From Io17-Chloro-G2 sp034420695 (GTDB taxonomy: Bacteria > Chloroflexota > Dehalococcoidia > Lucifugimonadales > UBA3495), in the NCBI GenBank assembly GCA_034420695.1, contig DAOULB010000045.1:1-64000 (forward strand): DNA of 64,000 bases, given 5' to 3'. Of the stretch, positions 25,162 through 33,952 are shown piece by piece. Each line of letters starts with the position of its first letter. Within the stretch, counting starts at the first letter, position 1. Under the pieces are notes generated by a model. It did not search any database, was not told where the DNA came from, and was given only the letters and a program-made list of their open reading frames with translations. Position numbers and translations under genes: made by a program.

Positions 25162-25970
25162 TTAGCTTGAAGAGAAACAACAAAGGCGAGTTTGTCGATG
25201 CCACGGGAGTCCGCACCCGCTCCGGCTCCGTCTACACCCCTGGTCAATCGGCGCCCTTCAGGGTAAGCCGGGGCAAGTTCTACGACTTCCTCATGTGCCG
25301 CCGGTGCTTCTACCTCGACCGGGTCAAGGGGCTGGTTTCTCCTTCGACCCCCGGCTGGTCCCTGAACGACACGGTGGACCTGCTGCTGAAAAAAGAGTTT
25401 GACATCTGCCGGGAAGAGCAAAAGCCCCACCGGGTCTTCGAAAAGTATGGGCTCACCGACGTGGTGCCCTTCAAGCATGAAAAGATAGACCAGTGGCGCG
25501 ACTCCTTGCATCACGGGCTGTCCCACCAAGTCCCCGGAACCAACATCGTCCTTTATGGGGGCGTCGACGACATCTGGTACCACTGCGCCGACCGCCAGCT
25601 CATCGTGGTGGACTACAAGGCCCAAGCCAGTAACCACCCGGTCTATCCACAGGCCTACTTGCAAGGCCCATACCGCCAAGGCTACAAGGTCCAATTGGAC
25701 GTCTACGCCTACCTGCTGTCCAACATGGCCTATTCCGTGTGGCCCACCGCTTATTTCTACGTTTGCAACGCCAACCGCAAAGCCGAAGCCTTCAACGGAC
25801 AATTAGCCTTCCGTGAGCACTTGGTCCCGTACCAGTGGAACGCCGCTTGGATAGAGGACAAAGTCTTCGAGATGGCCCAAGTGCTGGACTCCCCGGAAGT
25901 CCCAGACTCCAACCCGGCCTGCGAAAACTGTGCCTACGCCCAAGCCCGCGGCAGCTTTCTTAAAGACTGA
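25158..25970 (+). CDS. Cas4-like PD-(D/E)xK nuclease with four-cysteine cluster
   Basis: This 270-residue protein has a nuclease core with GGVDDIW (D137/D138) and LIVVDYKAQ (D152, K154), followed by QLDVYAYLL as in the QxxxY motif of RecB/Cas4 nucleases. Four cysteines, C47 and C50 (MCRRC) and C255 and C258 (ACENC), are placed as in Cas4 and AddB, where they hold an iron-sulfur cluster. No cas1/cas2 or CRISPR array is present. The start overlaps the vapC stop. The position behind a mutasome and a toxin-antitoxin pair points to DNA repair or defence, but this is inference. Confidence 0.8.
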   Translation: MISLKRNNKGEFVDATGVRTRSGSVYTPGQSAPFRVSRGKFYDFLMCRRCFYLDRVKGLVSPSTPGWSLNDTVDLLLKKEFDICREEQKPHRVFEKYGLTDVVPFKHEKIDQWRDSLHHGLSHQVPGTNIVLYGGVDDIWYHCADRQLIVVDYKAQASNHPVYPQAYLQGPYRQGYKVQLDVYAYLLSNMAYSVWPTAYFYVCNANRKAEAFNGQLAFREHLVPYQWNAAWIEDKVFEMAQVLDSPEVPDSNPACENCAYAQARGSFLKD

Positions 25971-25996
25971 CCGCCTCCCAGTCGGGTATCATATTA

Positions 25997-26347
25997 TTGC
26001 CATTCACCGTTCCGCCCTCCCAGGAGCTAGTCAACCGAATGTTGGAACACAAGGGTATCCGTTGGGGTTACGTCTTTCTCAAATCGGCCAACCACCTGCA
26101 ACCCGAGCATTTTGAGGACCTCATGGTTCAGGCCGTGGAGATGTACTTGGCCGGCGAGGAGACCAGGGAGGTGAAGCACTCCGAATTTCAAGGGCGCCTC
26201 TTCACCGAAAGACGCTATGAAGTAATCGGCAGTCTGGGCGGCCAGCGGTTCGACGCCCAGTTGGAAACCGCCTACGGCCGGGACGACGCCTCCTTCCTGG
26301 TCAACGAACAGACCGCCGGCCTGGCCTCGTCCATCTCCAAGAACTGA
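25997..26347 (+). CDS. Hypothetical protein, last gene of the vapBC-nuclease run
   Basis: This 116-residue protein is not recognised. It is mixed alpha/beta in appearance with an acidic central helix (HFEDLMVQAVEMYLAGEE) and ends in SSISKN. It follows the Cas4-like gene by 26 bases on the same strand. The TTG at 25997 is one start; the ATG at 26039 is an alternative that would remove 14 residues. Codon use favours this strand over the antisense frame. Confidence 0.55.
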   Translation: MPFTVPPSQELVNRMLEHKGIRWGYVFLKSANHLQPEHFEDLMVQAVEMYLAGEETREVKHSEFQGRLFTERRYEVIGSLGGQRFDAQLETAYGRDDASFLVNEQTAGLASSISKN

Positions 26348-26400
26348 CCTTTCCATTCAACATGGAGTGCCCGGCCATTGCCGGGGCCAAGCATCAGCCG

Positions 26401-27492
26401 CTACAGCCCGTAGAACCGCCGAGGGTTTTCCACCAGCAGCTTGTCCAGAAGCCCAGCGCTTACGTCTTCCCGGGCCTTCAGCTCCGCTATCATTTGGGGC
26501 TGGGCAGACTGGTCGCCGCCCCGCCCGTCCAGGCTCCCGTGGTGCCCGTAGTCTGTCCCCAGCACCAAGTTGTCCTCGCCGATGAACTTGGCCAAGTACG
26601 GCAGGTCCTCGTCAATTTCGTAGCTGATGTATAGACGCAATTCCTGGAACAGCTCCGGACCCCAGCTTTCCGCTTGCGTATTCCGGTTGCCGCCCCGCCT
26701 CAGCGCCTTCACCACGTAGGGTACCCAAGAGGCGCCGGTCTCAATGAAGCCGAACCGTAGCTTGGGGAACATCTGGGGCACGTTGTTGGCCACCAAGTTG
26801 CGGAAGGCCATCAGGGGCAGCATCCGCACGTGGGGGAACACCCGGCTGCGGTTGATGTCGAACATGTTCGTCATGGTCGGGCTTCCCGCCCCGGTGTGGA
26901 TGCAGATGGGCAGGTCTAGCTTTTCAGCTTCTTCATAGACCGGGTAGAAGTAGGGCTCGTCCAGCGAAATATCATCCTCCAGCCCCCGGAAGAACACCCC
27001 AACGGCCCCGTGCTTCTTGGCCCACTGGAGTTCGTCGACGGTTGCCTGGATGTTCCGCAGGGGCGGTATCGCCACCCACCGTATCCGGCCGCCGCTTTTT
27101 TCGTAGGCTTGGCCCACAAAGCGGTTGTAGGCTTGGGCCAAGGCTGCGTCCAGCCCTGGGTCCTCGGTCAGGAAGGCCAGGAACAGCGTCGGATAGACCA
27201 CTTGGGTCTCAACCCCCATGGTGTCCATGTCTCCGAGCCGGTAGCTTATGTCCAGCAATTCCCGGGCGCCAACGTCGGGCCGCTGCTCCCGGGCATCGTC
27301 GCTGACCGGGGTTGCCAGGTTGGCCCCGTGCTTGCCACCGGCGTTGGGAAAAAGCAGCCCGTCAATCAGCCAGTGGAGCCGCTCGGGGCCGGCCACCACC
27401 GTGGGCCGCTGGCTCGCCAGTTCCTTATTGAAGAAGTCCCACATCTCCCGTGGTTCTAGAATGTGTGTGTCTGCATCAACTATCCCGGCCAT
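26401..27492 (-). CDS. Amidohydrolase family metal-dependent hydrolase
   Basis: The 363-residue protein opens with the metal motif IVDADTHILEPREMW and has LPICIHTGAGSP and LVLGTDYGHHG, matching the amidohydrolase-2 (ACMSD-like) TIM-barrel group. Such enzymes decarboxylate or hydrolyse aromatic acids and ring-cleavage products, so it fits the catabolic context. GGAGG precedes the ATG at 27492 by about four bases. It converges with the small unknown gene and is followed upstream by an unrelated membrane protein gene. Confidence 0.85.
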   Translation of the reverse strand: MAGIVDADTHILEPREMWDFFNKELASQRPTVVAGPERLHWLIDGLLFPNAGGKHGANLATPVSDDAREQRPDVGARELLDISYRLGDMDTMGVETQVVYPTLFLAFLTEDPGLDAALAQAYNRFVGQAYEKSGGRIRWVAIPPLRNIQATVDELQWAKKHGAVGVFFRGLEDDISLDEPYFYPVYEEAEKLDLPICIHTGAGSPTMTNMFDINRSRVFPHVRMLPLMAFRNLVANNVPQMFPKLRFGFIETGASWVPYVVKALRRGGNRNTQAESWGPELFQELRLYISYEIDEDLPYLAKFIGEDNLVLGTDYGHHGSLDGRGGDQSAQPQMIAELKAREDVSAGLLDKLLVENPRRFYGL

Positions 27493-27574
27493 AACGACCT
27501 CCGCTTGGGTTCAATCGAAAAACGCTTAGAACAGCAGACTGTAACGCGTCTCAGTCGTGCGATTTCCAGTTAGA

Positions 27575-27964
27575 CTATGCCTCGCGGAGCTCGCGTGTCG
27601 ATGGCGGCGGTTCGTCAAATGACTCCCCCTTAGCTGCCGCCTCCTCCCGCCTGCGATTCCAGTCCTCCCACAGTTTCCGTTCTTGTGTTCTGCCTTCTTG
27701 GATGTAACGCTGTCTGAACAGCCTGTCACCGATCATGCCAATAACCTCTACAGCAATGAGACTCGTCGCAGCTGCTACTATGACGAAGGAACTGGACCCT
27801 CGGATGATGGCGTCAAAAGCGTCGTAGGCGTTCTCGTTTTCGACGTTAGCTACTTCCAGCCAAGCGATATACGCAATCGCTCCAGCAATTTGGACAGCGA
27901 AAAGAGTGAAATACATGGCATACCATGACACTCGCACTGTCCAGATCGACTCTCGCACATGCAT
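27575..27964 (-). CDS. Hypothetical membrane protein, two helices
   Basis: The protein of 129 residues has two hydrophobic stretches, WYAMYFTLFAVQIAGAIAYIA and SSSFVIVAAATSLIAVEVIG, then a long charged C-terminal tail (LFRQRYIQEGRTQERKLW and on) that is likely cytoplasmic and helical. I do not recognise the family. The ATG at 27964 is used; a TTG three codons earlier is possible, and no strong ribosome-binding site is present for either. Confidence 0.55.
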   Translation of the reverse strand: MHVRESIWTVRVSWYAMYFTLFAVQIAGAIAYIAWLEVANVENENAYDAFDAIIRGSSSFVIVAAATSLIAVEVIGMIGDRLFRQRYIQEGRTQERKLWEDWNRRREEAAAKGESFDEPPPSTRELREA

Positions 27965-28282
27965 CCCGCCCAATGATGTATTCAGAGCGAACGAATGTCA
28001 ACGTTCCCTTGGCCCTTGACGGGAACCGCCAAGGCTATCCTTCCATCGCCGCAGTCCGCCGCACAATCCAAGTACCGACCATCTTCTTCCCCTCGTCTCA
28101 CACGCTTCCTGTTCGCCTCCTCCACGCGTGAATGTTAGCACGATACGCCTGATTGAGATTGATTCATGCGGCTTCTTTCGGACCCCCAGCAGTGATAATA
28201 TAGATGTGCTTAGGAGTCCTTTCCAAGGAAACGACTAATAGCCAAAAACTGCGACTAAAGATGCACCAAAGGAGGCAAGTGC
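27965..28282. other. Divergent intergenic region, no gene seen
   Basis: These 318 bases lie between the minus-strand membrane protein and the LigB-like gene. The AT-rich segment near 28190-28206 (GTGATAATATAG) may be part of the promoter for the LigB-like gene. Nothing else is evident. Confidence 0.45.
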
Positions 28283-29380
28283 ATGGGCGAAATTATGGGA
28301 GCCGGGGTAACCCACTATCCACCATTGCTTTCCAATTCAGAAACCTACGCCGGGTTGGTGCGGCTGGCCGCCAGGAGCCCGCTGGTCCCCGAGGAAATGA
28401 AGAACCCGGAAAACTGGCCGGAGAAAATGCAGGAGGAGATGGCCAACGAAAAGGCACTGACCATAGAGCACCGCGACCGCATGGTCGAGGGCTTCCGGGC
28501 CGTCCGCAAGGCCATAGACGACTTCGGCCCCGACGCTGTGATTATATTCGGCGACGACCAGTACGAGAACTTCAAGGAAGACATAGTTCCCCCCTTCTGT
28601 GTTCATATCCGCGACGAAATGGTTAGCCAGCCCTTCCAGAACTCCTTGGGAGGTCCCGCCCGGGGAGAAAACGCCTGGGGCGAGCCCGACGACAAGACAT
28701 TCGTGCACCGGGGTGACAAGAAGTTGGCCCAGCACATCACCACCCAGTTACTCGAACGCGGGTTCCCCATGAGCTACTCCTTCACCAACAGCCACCACGC
28801 CGAGGAACACGGCCCCACCACGTTGACCCATGCCTTCCTGAACGCTCTGCTGTACTTGGACTGGGACCGGGAAGGGTTCGACTACCCAGTGGTGCCCATC
28901 CAAGTCAACGCCTATGGCAAGAACGTCATTCAGAGCAAGGGGTTCATCTCCCACTTGGACCCCAACCGCAAGAACGAGCCCTTCGCTGATGACTTCGCCC
29001 CGCCCGCTGCCAGTCCCGCCGCTTGCGTCCAGTTGGGCCGGCACATCCGGGAAATCCTCGAGGAACTGCCCGGAAAGTACGTCATCATGGCCTCGTCCGG
29101 CTGGTCCCACGCCTTCCTGGTGGGCAAGCATTACTGGCTCTGGCCCGACATCGAGTCCGACCGCCAGCATTTCGAGCAGTTGCGGGACGGGGAATTCGGC
29201 AAATGGGCCGAAATGACCAACGACGAAATCGACGAATCGGGTCAGCAGGAATTCAGGAACTGGCTGTGCCTGTCCGGTGCGATGGAAGGCTACAAGGCGG
29301 AGATCTTCGACTACTTGGAGACCCACATCTTCAATTCCAACAAGTGCTTCGCCGTCCTCCGCCCCGAAAACGGGAGTTGA
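28283..29380 (+). CDS. LigB-type (class III) extradiol dioxygenase homologue, copy 1
   Basis: The 365-residue protein resembles class III ring-cleavage dioxygenases of the LigB family: a first metal His in GVTHYPP (H11), the SSGWSHAFL segment and the acidic WPDIESDR. In LigB enzymes the second metal His sits in an NDH motif; here the equivalent reads GDDQYENF, with Gln93 in that place. Either the enzyme uses other ligands or it acts on a different substrate. AAAGGAGG precedes the ATG by about seven bases. A paralogue lies at 44301-45347. The likely role is cleavage of catechol-type intermediates, but substrate is unknown. Confidence 0.8.
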   Translation: MGEIMGAGVTHYPPLLSNSETYAGLVRLAARSPLVPEEMKNPENWPEKMQEEMANEKALTIEHRDRMVEGFRAVRKAIDDFGPDAVIIFGDDQYENFKEDIVPPFCVHIRDEMVSQPFQNSLGGPARGENAWGEPDDKTFVHRGDKKLAQHITTQLLERGFPMSYSFTNSHHAEEHGPTTLTHAFLNALLYLDWDREGFDYPVVPIQVNAYGKNVIQSKGFISHLDPNRKNEPFADDFAPPAASPAACVQLGRHIREILEELPGKYVIMASSGWSHAFLVGKHYWLWPDIESDRQHFEQLRDGEFGKWAEMTNDEIDESGQQEFRNWLCLSGAMEGYKAEIFDYLETHIFNSNKCFAVLRPENGS

Positions 29381-29463
29381 CCCTACTGCGGCCGGTAGGT
29401 GCTTTCGATTTCGCTGAGCCGCCTCATAGCTCATTAGTTGGTAGCCAAATAGGGGAGTGACTG

Positions 29464-29847
29464 GTGACGATCGCCACCGACCGGGTGCGCTGGCTATTTT
29501 CTGATGCTCATGGCTTATGCCAGGATGCCTCGGAGATGCTGGAGCAGAACCGTATCCGCAACGCAGCAGAGAAGGCTTGGGGCGCCACCAAGCGGGCAAC
29601 CGACGCTCTCATCCTGGCCCGCACTGGTGAGGAGCCCCAGTCTGCAGGTCAGGTAAGACGGGCCCTCTTGAGGCTAAGCAATGCAGGACCGGGGTTTGAC
29701 GCTCTCCAAGGGCAATACAACACCAGGGCGGCCCTGCTGCACGTAAACTGCTTCTACGATGGAAACTGTGAACCCGAGCAGGAGATGACGGCCCTCATCC
29801 GCGCCACCATCACCTACGTCCAAGACGCAGAAAGCCTGGTAGCCTAG
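29464..29847 (+). CDS. HEPN/PaREP1-like small helical protein
   Basis: The 127-residue protein is all helical and contains RNAAEKAWGATKRATDALIL, a pattern seen in HEPN-like and PaREP1-type proteins, where HEPN domains act as RNases or nucleotidyltransferase partners. The canonical RxxxxH is not evident, so I keep the assignment tentative. The start is GTG at 29464 with AGGGGAG about six bases upstream. It stands alone, followed by a strong hairpin terminator. Confidence 0.55.
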   Translation: MTIATDRVRWLFSDAHGLCQDASEMLEQNRIRNAAEKAWGATKRATDALILARTGEEPQSAGQVRRALLRLSNAGPGFDALQGQYNTRAALLHVNCFYDGNCEPEQEMTALIRATITYVQDAESLVA

Positions 29848-29935
29848 AACCTGGTGCACTGGAGCTTATCTGGATCGGTGAATTAGCCGGGACCGCCACT
29901 GACTGGCTTTAGTTGCCGATCCAACCCTCGATGCG

Positions 29936-29967
29936 AAAACCCGCCTCATACTCACGAGGCGGGTTTT
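29936..29967. terminator. Bidirectional hairpin terminator
   Basis: A perfect 12-bp stem (AAAACCCGCCTC / GAGGCGGGTTTT) with an 8-base loop stands between the convergent HEPN-like and NHL genes. A-tract and T-tract arms allow use from both sides. Confidence 0.88.
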
Positions 29968-29989
29968 ACTTTCGCGGAGTGTAAGGCCC

Positions 29990-30988
29990 CTACAGGTTAA
30001 TCGGGGCCTCTTCGTACTCTTTTTCCTTGTTGTAGACCTGTATCCGGTGCCGGGCCATCTCCAAGACGAAGATGCGGTCGTCCGCATCAACGTTGACTGC
30101 CACAGGCCTCCGGAACTTCCACTCAGGGGACAAGTCCACACGGCGCCGGGCCTTGCCAATGTCCGGGTTGGCCTCGATGTAGGTGTCGACCCAAGGGGAA
30201 GGCACTTGGGCATCGCCCACCAAGGTGGTGACAAACTCGCCGTCCGGTCCGTACACCTGCACCCGGTGATTGCCCCAGTCTGTGACGTACACATCGCCGG
30301 CGGAGTCAACCGCCACGCCGGACGGCCGGTTCAAGTCCCCCACTCCCGTTGCCGACGCCTCGAACTTCCTCAGGAACTGCCCCCCGGAGGAGAACTTCTG
30401 TACCCGGTTGTTCTGCCAGTCCGCCACGTAAACGTCCCCCTGCCCATCTAGGCAAATGCCCCAAGGCAGGTCCAACTGGCCGTCGCCGGAGCCTTGCTCC
30501 CCCCACTTGGACAGAAACTCTCCATCCTTCGAAAACTTCTGAATCCGGTGGTTCTCGCTATCCACGACCAGCAGGTTGTCGTCGGCGTCAAATGCGATAC
30601 CAGAGGGCCCCTTTAACTCACCTTCGCCGCTGCCCGTAGTTCCCCACTTGGCCACGAAAGCGCCGTCGCCGGTAAACACGGTAATCCGGTTCAGCCGCTC
30701 GTCGGAGGTGTAAACGTTTCCCTGTTGGTCCACGTCGATGGAGCGGGGCCATATGAACTGCCCGTCCCCTTCTCCGTAACCCCCGAATTGCCCCAGGAAC
30801 TCATGGTCCAAGGTGCACATAGTCACCCGCTGCCCCAGTTCCTCGGCCCCACGGTTCACAAGGTAAATCCTTCCCTCTCTTCCAAGGACGAAGTCCTGGG
30901 GCGTCCACAAACCCTGTCCGGCCATTCCGTACATGCCGATGCAATGGCTGAAATCGAAGACCCGCCCTGCTGCGACCGTAGTCAGCAT
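29990..30988 (-). CDS. NHL-repeat beta-propeller protein
   Basis: The protein of 332 residues has several NHL repeats (GIAFDADDNLLVVDSENHRI, GICLDGQGDVYVADWQNNRV, GVAVDSAGDVYVTDWGNHRV), which form a six-bladed propeller as in TolB-like or peptidylglycine lyase domains. No signal peptide is evident. The ATG at 30988 follows AAGGAG by eight bases; the frame is open further upstream but has no better start. The DUF1501 and DUF1800 genes lie upstream on the same strand, so these may form one unit. The function is unknown. Confidence 0.85.
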   Translation of the reverse strand: MLTTVAAGRVFDFSHCIGMYGMAGQGLWTPQDFVLGREGRIYLVNRGAEELGQRVTMCTLDHEFLGQFGGYGEGDGQFIWPRSIDVDQQGNVYTSDERLNRITVFTGDGAFVAKWGTTGSGEGELKGPSGIAFDADDNLLVVDSENHRIQKFSKDGEFLSKWGEQGSGDGQLDLPWGICLDGQGDVYVADWQNNRVQKFSSGGQFLRKFEASATGVGDLNRPSGVAVDSAGDVYVTDWGNHRVQVYGPDGEFVTTLVGDAQVPSPWVDTYIEANPDIGKARRRVDLSPEWKFRRPVAVNVDADDRIFVLEMARHRIQVYNKEKEYEEAPINL

Positions 30989-31049
30989 CGTCTCGCTCCT
31001 TAGTCGGCCTGCTCGCCAATGGTTCTGTCCCTGATAGGAAGGGCAGCTC

Positions 31050-32186
31050 CTAAACGAAGGCCAGTTGCTCGAACTTCCCGCCCACGATCGGGTCCGGGTC
31101 CAGCCCCAGCCATTTTTCAACTATAGTGGCGTAGAAGCCCCGGAAGTCGTAGTTGGGGGCCAAGTCGCCCTGTTGCAAGTCCTCGGGCCGTACCGACGGA
31201 TACTCGCTGTACATCCCGCCCTTCACCGCGTCGCCAATCACGAAGGCCACACCGCCGGCACCGTGGTCGGTGCCGGTGCCATTGTCCTTGACCCGCCTGC
31301 CGAACTCGGTGAATAGCATCATTATCAGGTTGTCGCCGGCGTCGTGTTCCTGCAGGTCGGCAAAGAAGTCGGCAATGGCCCGGGAGGTGTCGACCCACAG
31401 CTTGGTGTGGGCCGGGGCTTGGTTGAAGTGCGTGTCAAAGCTGCCGTGGGCGGTATAGAACACCTGGGTCCCCAAGCCGGCCAAGTACACTTGCGCCACG
31501 CTCTTCAGGCTCTGGGCAATCGGTGTGTCAGCGTATTCCACCGTGGACGAATACTGGCGGGGAGCGGTCTGGATGATATCGGCGCCCTTCAGCACGTTCT
31601 GCCCCGTGTCGGCCAAGTAGTCCATCACCGGACCTGTTCCCACCGCCGGGCCGTACATCCGGGCGAAGCGGTCCAGCAGCCGGCTCCGGGCTTCCCTGTC
31701 CGAAACTGACGGTACGTCGCTCAATACCCCGTAGTTCTCCAAGTTGGAGACTGAGGTCACCGGCACCCCCCGCAGGGCCAATGCCCGGGGCAGCCCCTGG
31801 CCGAAGTTCACGCCCTTGAGGACGTTCTCTCCGCTGGGGTCCAAGTCCCGGATTACTTTGGCCGCCCATCCCTCGGTGCCGATGGTATCGGGCTCGCAGG
31901 TATGCCAGATATCCATGGACCTGAAGTGGGACCGGGGGGAATCTTCGTATCCGATCCCGTGGATGATCGCCACCTTGCCTTGGTCGTATAGGTCCTTCAC
32001 CGGCCCCATGTTGGGATTGAAGCCCAGTTCGTCGTCAATGGGCAGCACCTGGTTCTCGGCGATTCCCAGCCTCGGCCGCGCGTCCTTGTAATGGGGGTTG
32101 GTGTATGGAATGATGGTGTTCAGGTAGTCGTTGGCTCCGGTAAGCTGCAACACTACCAACACCGGGTCTTTCTTCGTAGTAGCCAT
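31050..32186 (-). CDS. DUF1501 family protein
   Basis: This 378-residue protein matches DUF1501: LVVLQLTGANDYLNTIIPY, AIIHGIGYEDSPRSHFRSMD, and near the C-terminus TEFGRRVKDNGTGTDHGAGG. DUF1501 is related to the alkaline phosphatase/sulfatase fold and is usually secreted, but no Tat or Sec signal is seen here. GGAGGGG precedes the ATG at 32186. It follows the DUF1800 gene by about 90 bases, the standard pairing of these two families; their shared function is unknown. Confidence 0.88.
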   Translation of the reverse strand: MATTKKDPVLVVLQLTGANDYLNTIIPYTNPHYKDARPRLGIAENQVLPIDDELGFNPNMGPVKDLYDQGKVAIIHGIGYEDSPRSHFRSMDIWHTCEPDTIGTEGWAAKVIRDLDPSGENVLKGVNFGQGLPRALALRGVPVTSVSNLENYGVLSDVPSVSDREARSRLLDRFARMYGPAVGTGPVMDYLADTGQNVLKGADIIQTAPRQYSSTVEYADTPIAQSLKSVAQVYLAGLGTQVFYTAHGSFDTHFNQAPAHTKLWVDTSRAIADFFADLQEHDAGDNLIMMLFTEFGRRVKDNGTGTDHGAGGVAFVIGDAVKGGMYSEYPSVRPEDLQQGDLAPNYDFRGFYATIVEKWLGLDPDPIVGGKFEQLAFV

Positions 32187-32273
32187 TGTTCCCCTCCAAT
32201 CATCCGGCTTCCAGGCCGGGGCCTTAGGCTGTGAACCTGGACGGCGCCCAGACCGCCCCAACTGTTTGATCGG

Positions 32274-33677
32274 CTAAGCGAACTGGTACTCACGGGAGGC
32301 CGCGATCAATGCCAGCAGCGCTCCCACCCTGTTCTCCGACTCACGGGCCTGCTCCTCGGTGTCCCAGGAGAGCATCCCGCCTTCTTCCGCCTGATCCAGC
32401 AACTCTCGCCTGGTCCCCTCCGCCACGTCCAGCGGGCCCACCAAGTCCAAGCAGCCGTCCACGAGTTGCTCCGGGGTCAACGACCCCATGGCTCGCAGTT
32501 CGCCCACGATGGACTGCACTCCCGGCAGGCTGGTGTCCCCCAGGAACTTGGCAGCGAAGTTCACTCGCCGCACCAAGGCCCCGCCGTCTATCCACTCCGA
32601 ACCGGTGTGCCAGCTTTCCACGCTTGGAGGATTCAGCAACTCCTGTCCTTGATAGGTGCACTCGAAGGCCAAGTTCTGGAATCCCTGCCGGGGCCCCTGG
32701 AAGTTGCCGGCCAGCCGCACCGCGCCAACCACCAGCTCCGCCGGGCTCTTTATCCTGGTGAACCTGGCCTCCTTGAAGAAATCAGATAGGAAAAGCGTCC
32801 TCAGCACTGCCCTGATGTCATAGTTCGACTGTGTATAGGCGTCTACCAAGGCCTCGATGGCATCGGGGTCTGCCGGCGGCGTGATGTTCCAACTGGGCAC
32901 CTGGGGCTCGTCGGCCACGAAGAAGTTGTACAAGTGTCGTGACAGGAACCTGGCCGTGGCCGGCTGCCGCACCACGATGTCTATGATGTCGTCGCCGTTG
33001 AAGGGGCCCGTCTCGCCTAGGAAGGTCTTATCCCCGTCGTCATGGTCTTCCGGCTTGTATTCGAAGCTCCAGTAGAACCGCCCCAAGGGCAGCCTGGGCA
33101 GCTTGGGGCCTATAGTCCAGCCCGTGAAGGCCCTAGAAGCCTCCTTGATGTCGTCCTCAGAGTAGTTGCCCACTCCCATCGAGAACAGTTCCAGTAACTC
33201 CCGGCCCCAGTTCTCGTTAATGGCCCCCTTGTGGTTGCCGTTATTGTCCAGCCAGAAAATCATTGCCGGGTTCTTGGCCAGTTCCACCAGCAGGTCCCGG
33301 AAGCTCCCCAGCCCGTTCCGTCGGAACATGGCTATCTGCTGGGTCAGCTCGGGAGGATTGTCGATCTTGGAATTCCCAGTGGCGAAAAGCTGGTGCCAGA
33401 ACAGGGCCATCTTTTCTTCCAGCGGCCGCTGTGTGTTGACCAGCCGGTAAATCCAGTCGGCCTGGTTGAGAGGCGGCGCCAACGCCCCCTCGTAGCCGGG
33501 CAGGTACCGGTACATGATATCTTCGTCGATGGGCGGCTGCTCCTCGGGATGCAGCAACTCCTCCACGGTAGCCTCGTACCCAGCGGCCACCCGACGCTCC
33601 AACTCCTCCCGCGAAGCACCGAACCCTGCCCGGCGCATCAGGTGGGCCATCAGGGCCAACTCGTCTCGGTCAGACAT
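32274..33677 (-). CDS. DUF1800 family protein
   Basis: The 467-residue protein carries the DUF1800 hallmarks: LMRRAGFGASREELER, MALFWHQLFATG, NWGRELLELFSMGVGNYSEDD and ASRAFTGW. The family is nearly always paired with DUF1501, as here. I chose the ATG at 33677, which has AGGAG eight bases upstream; the frame extends upstream but that part lacks family similarity. It is the first gene of the DUF1800-DUF1501-NHL run. Confidence 0.88.
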   Translation of the reverse strand: MSDRDELALMAHLMRRAGFGASREELERRVAAGYEATVEELLHPEEQPPIDEDIMYRYLPGYEGALAPPLNQADWIYRLVNTQRPLEEKMALFWHQLFATGNSKIDNPPELTQQIAMFRRNGLGSFRDLLVELAKNPAMIFWLDNNGNHKGAINENWGRELLELFSMGVGNYSEDDIKEASRAFTGWTIGPKLPRLPLGRFYWSFEYKPEDHDDGDKTFLGETGPFNGDDIIDIVVRQPATARFLSRHLYNFFVADEPQVPSWNITPPADPDAIEALVDAYTQSNYDIRAVLRTLFLSDFFKEARFTRIKSPAELVVGAVRLAGNFQGPRQGFQNLAFECTYQGQELLNPPSVESWHTGSEWIDGGALVRRVNFAAKFLGDTSLPGVQSIVGELRAMGSLTPEQLVDGCLDLVGPLDVAEGTRRELLDQAEEGGMLSWDTEEQARESENRVGALLALIAASREYQFA

Positions 33678-33952
33678 CGTCACATCTCCTGTTGCCTGGT
33701 CCTGTTGGGTCTGCTTTGTTTCTTCGCCGGCCTTCGGCGGCCGCTCCGCTGCTTTGTGCTGCTCAACAACTGGAAAATCCCGCTGTTGAACAGTAATGCT
33801 GCCCAATGTTATCGTGCGGCGAAATAACAACTATCTATGCTCGAATCCACCCCATGCTACTTTTGCACTCCCGCCGTGTCAAGAAAGTCCCAAGCTAACT
33901 GCTCTTCAGACCGCCGCCTTAGACGTGAGCGCCCAAGGACGCCCCTCGGCCC

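Noticed and set aside
25158..25970. CRISPR-associated cas4 with a CRISPR array nearby
   Set aside because: No array with regular repeats and unique spacers, and no cas1 or cas2, is present; the repeats at 52-53 kb are not near it and lack CRISPR structure.
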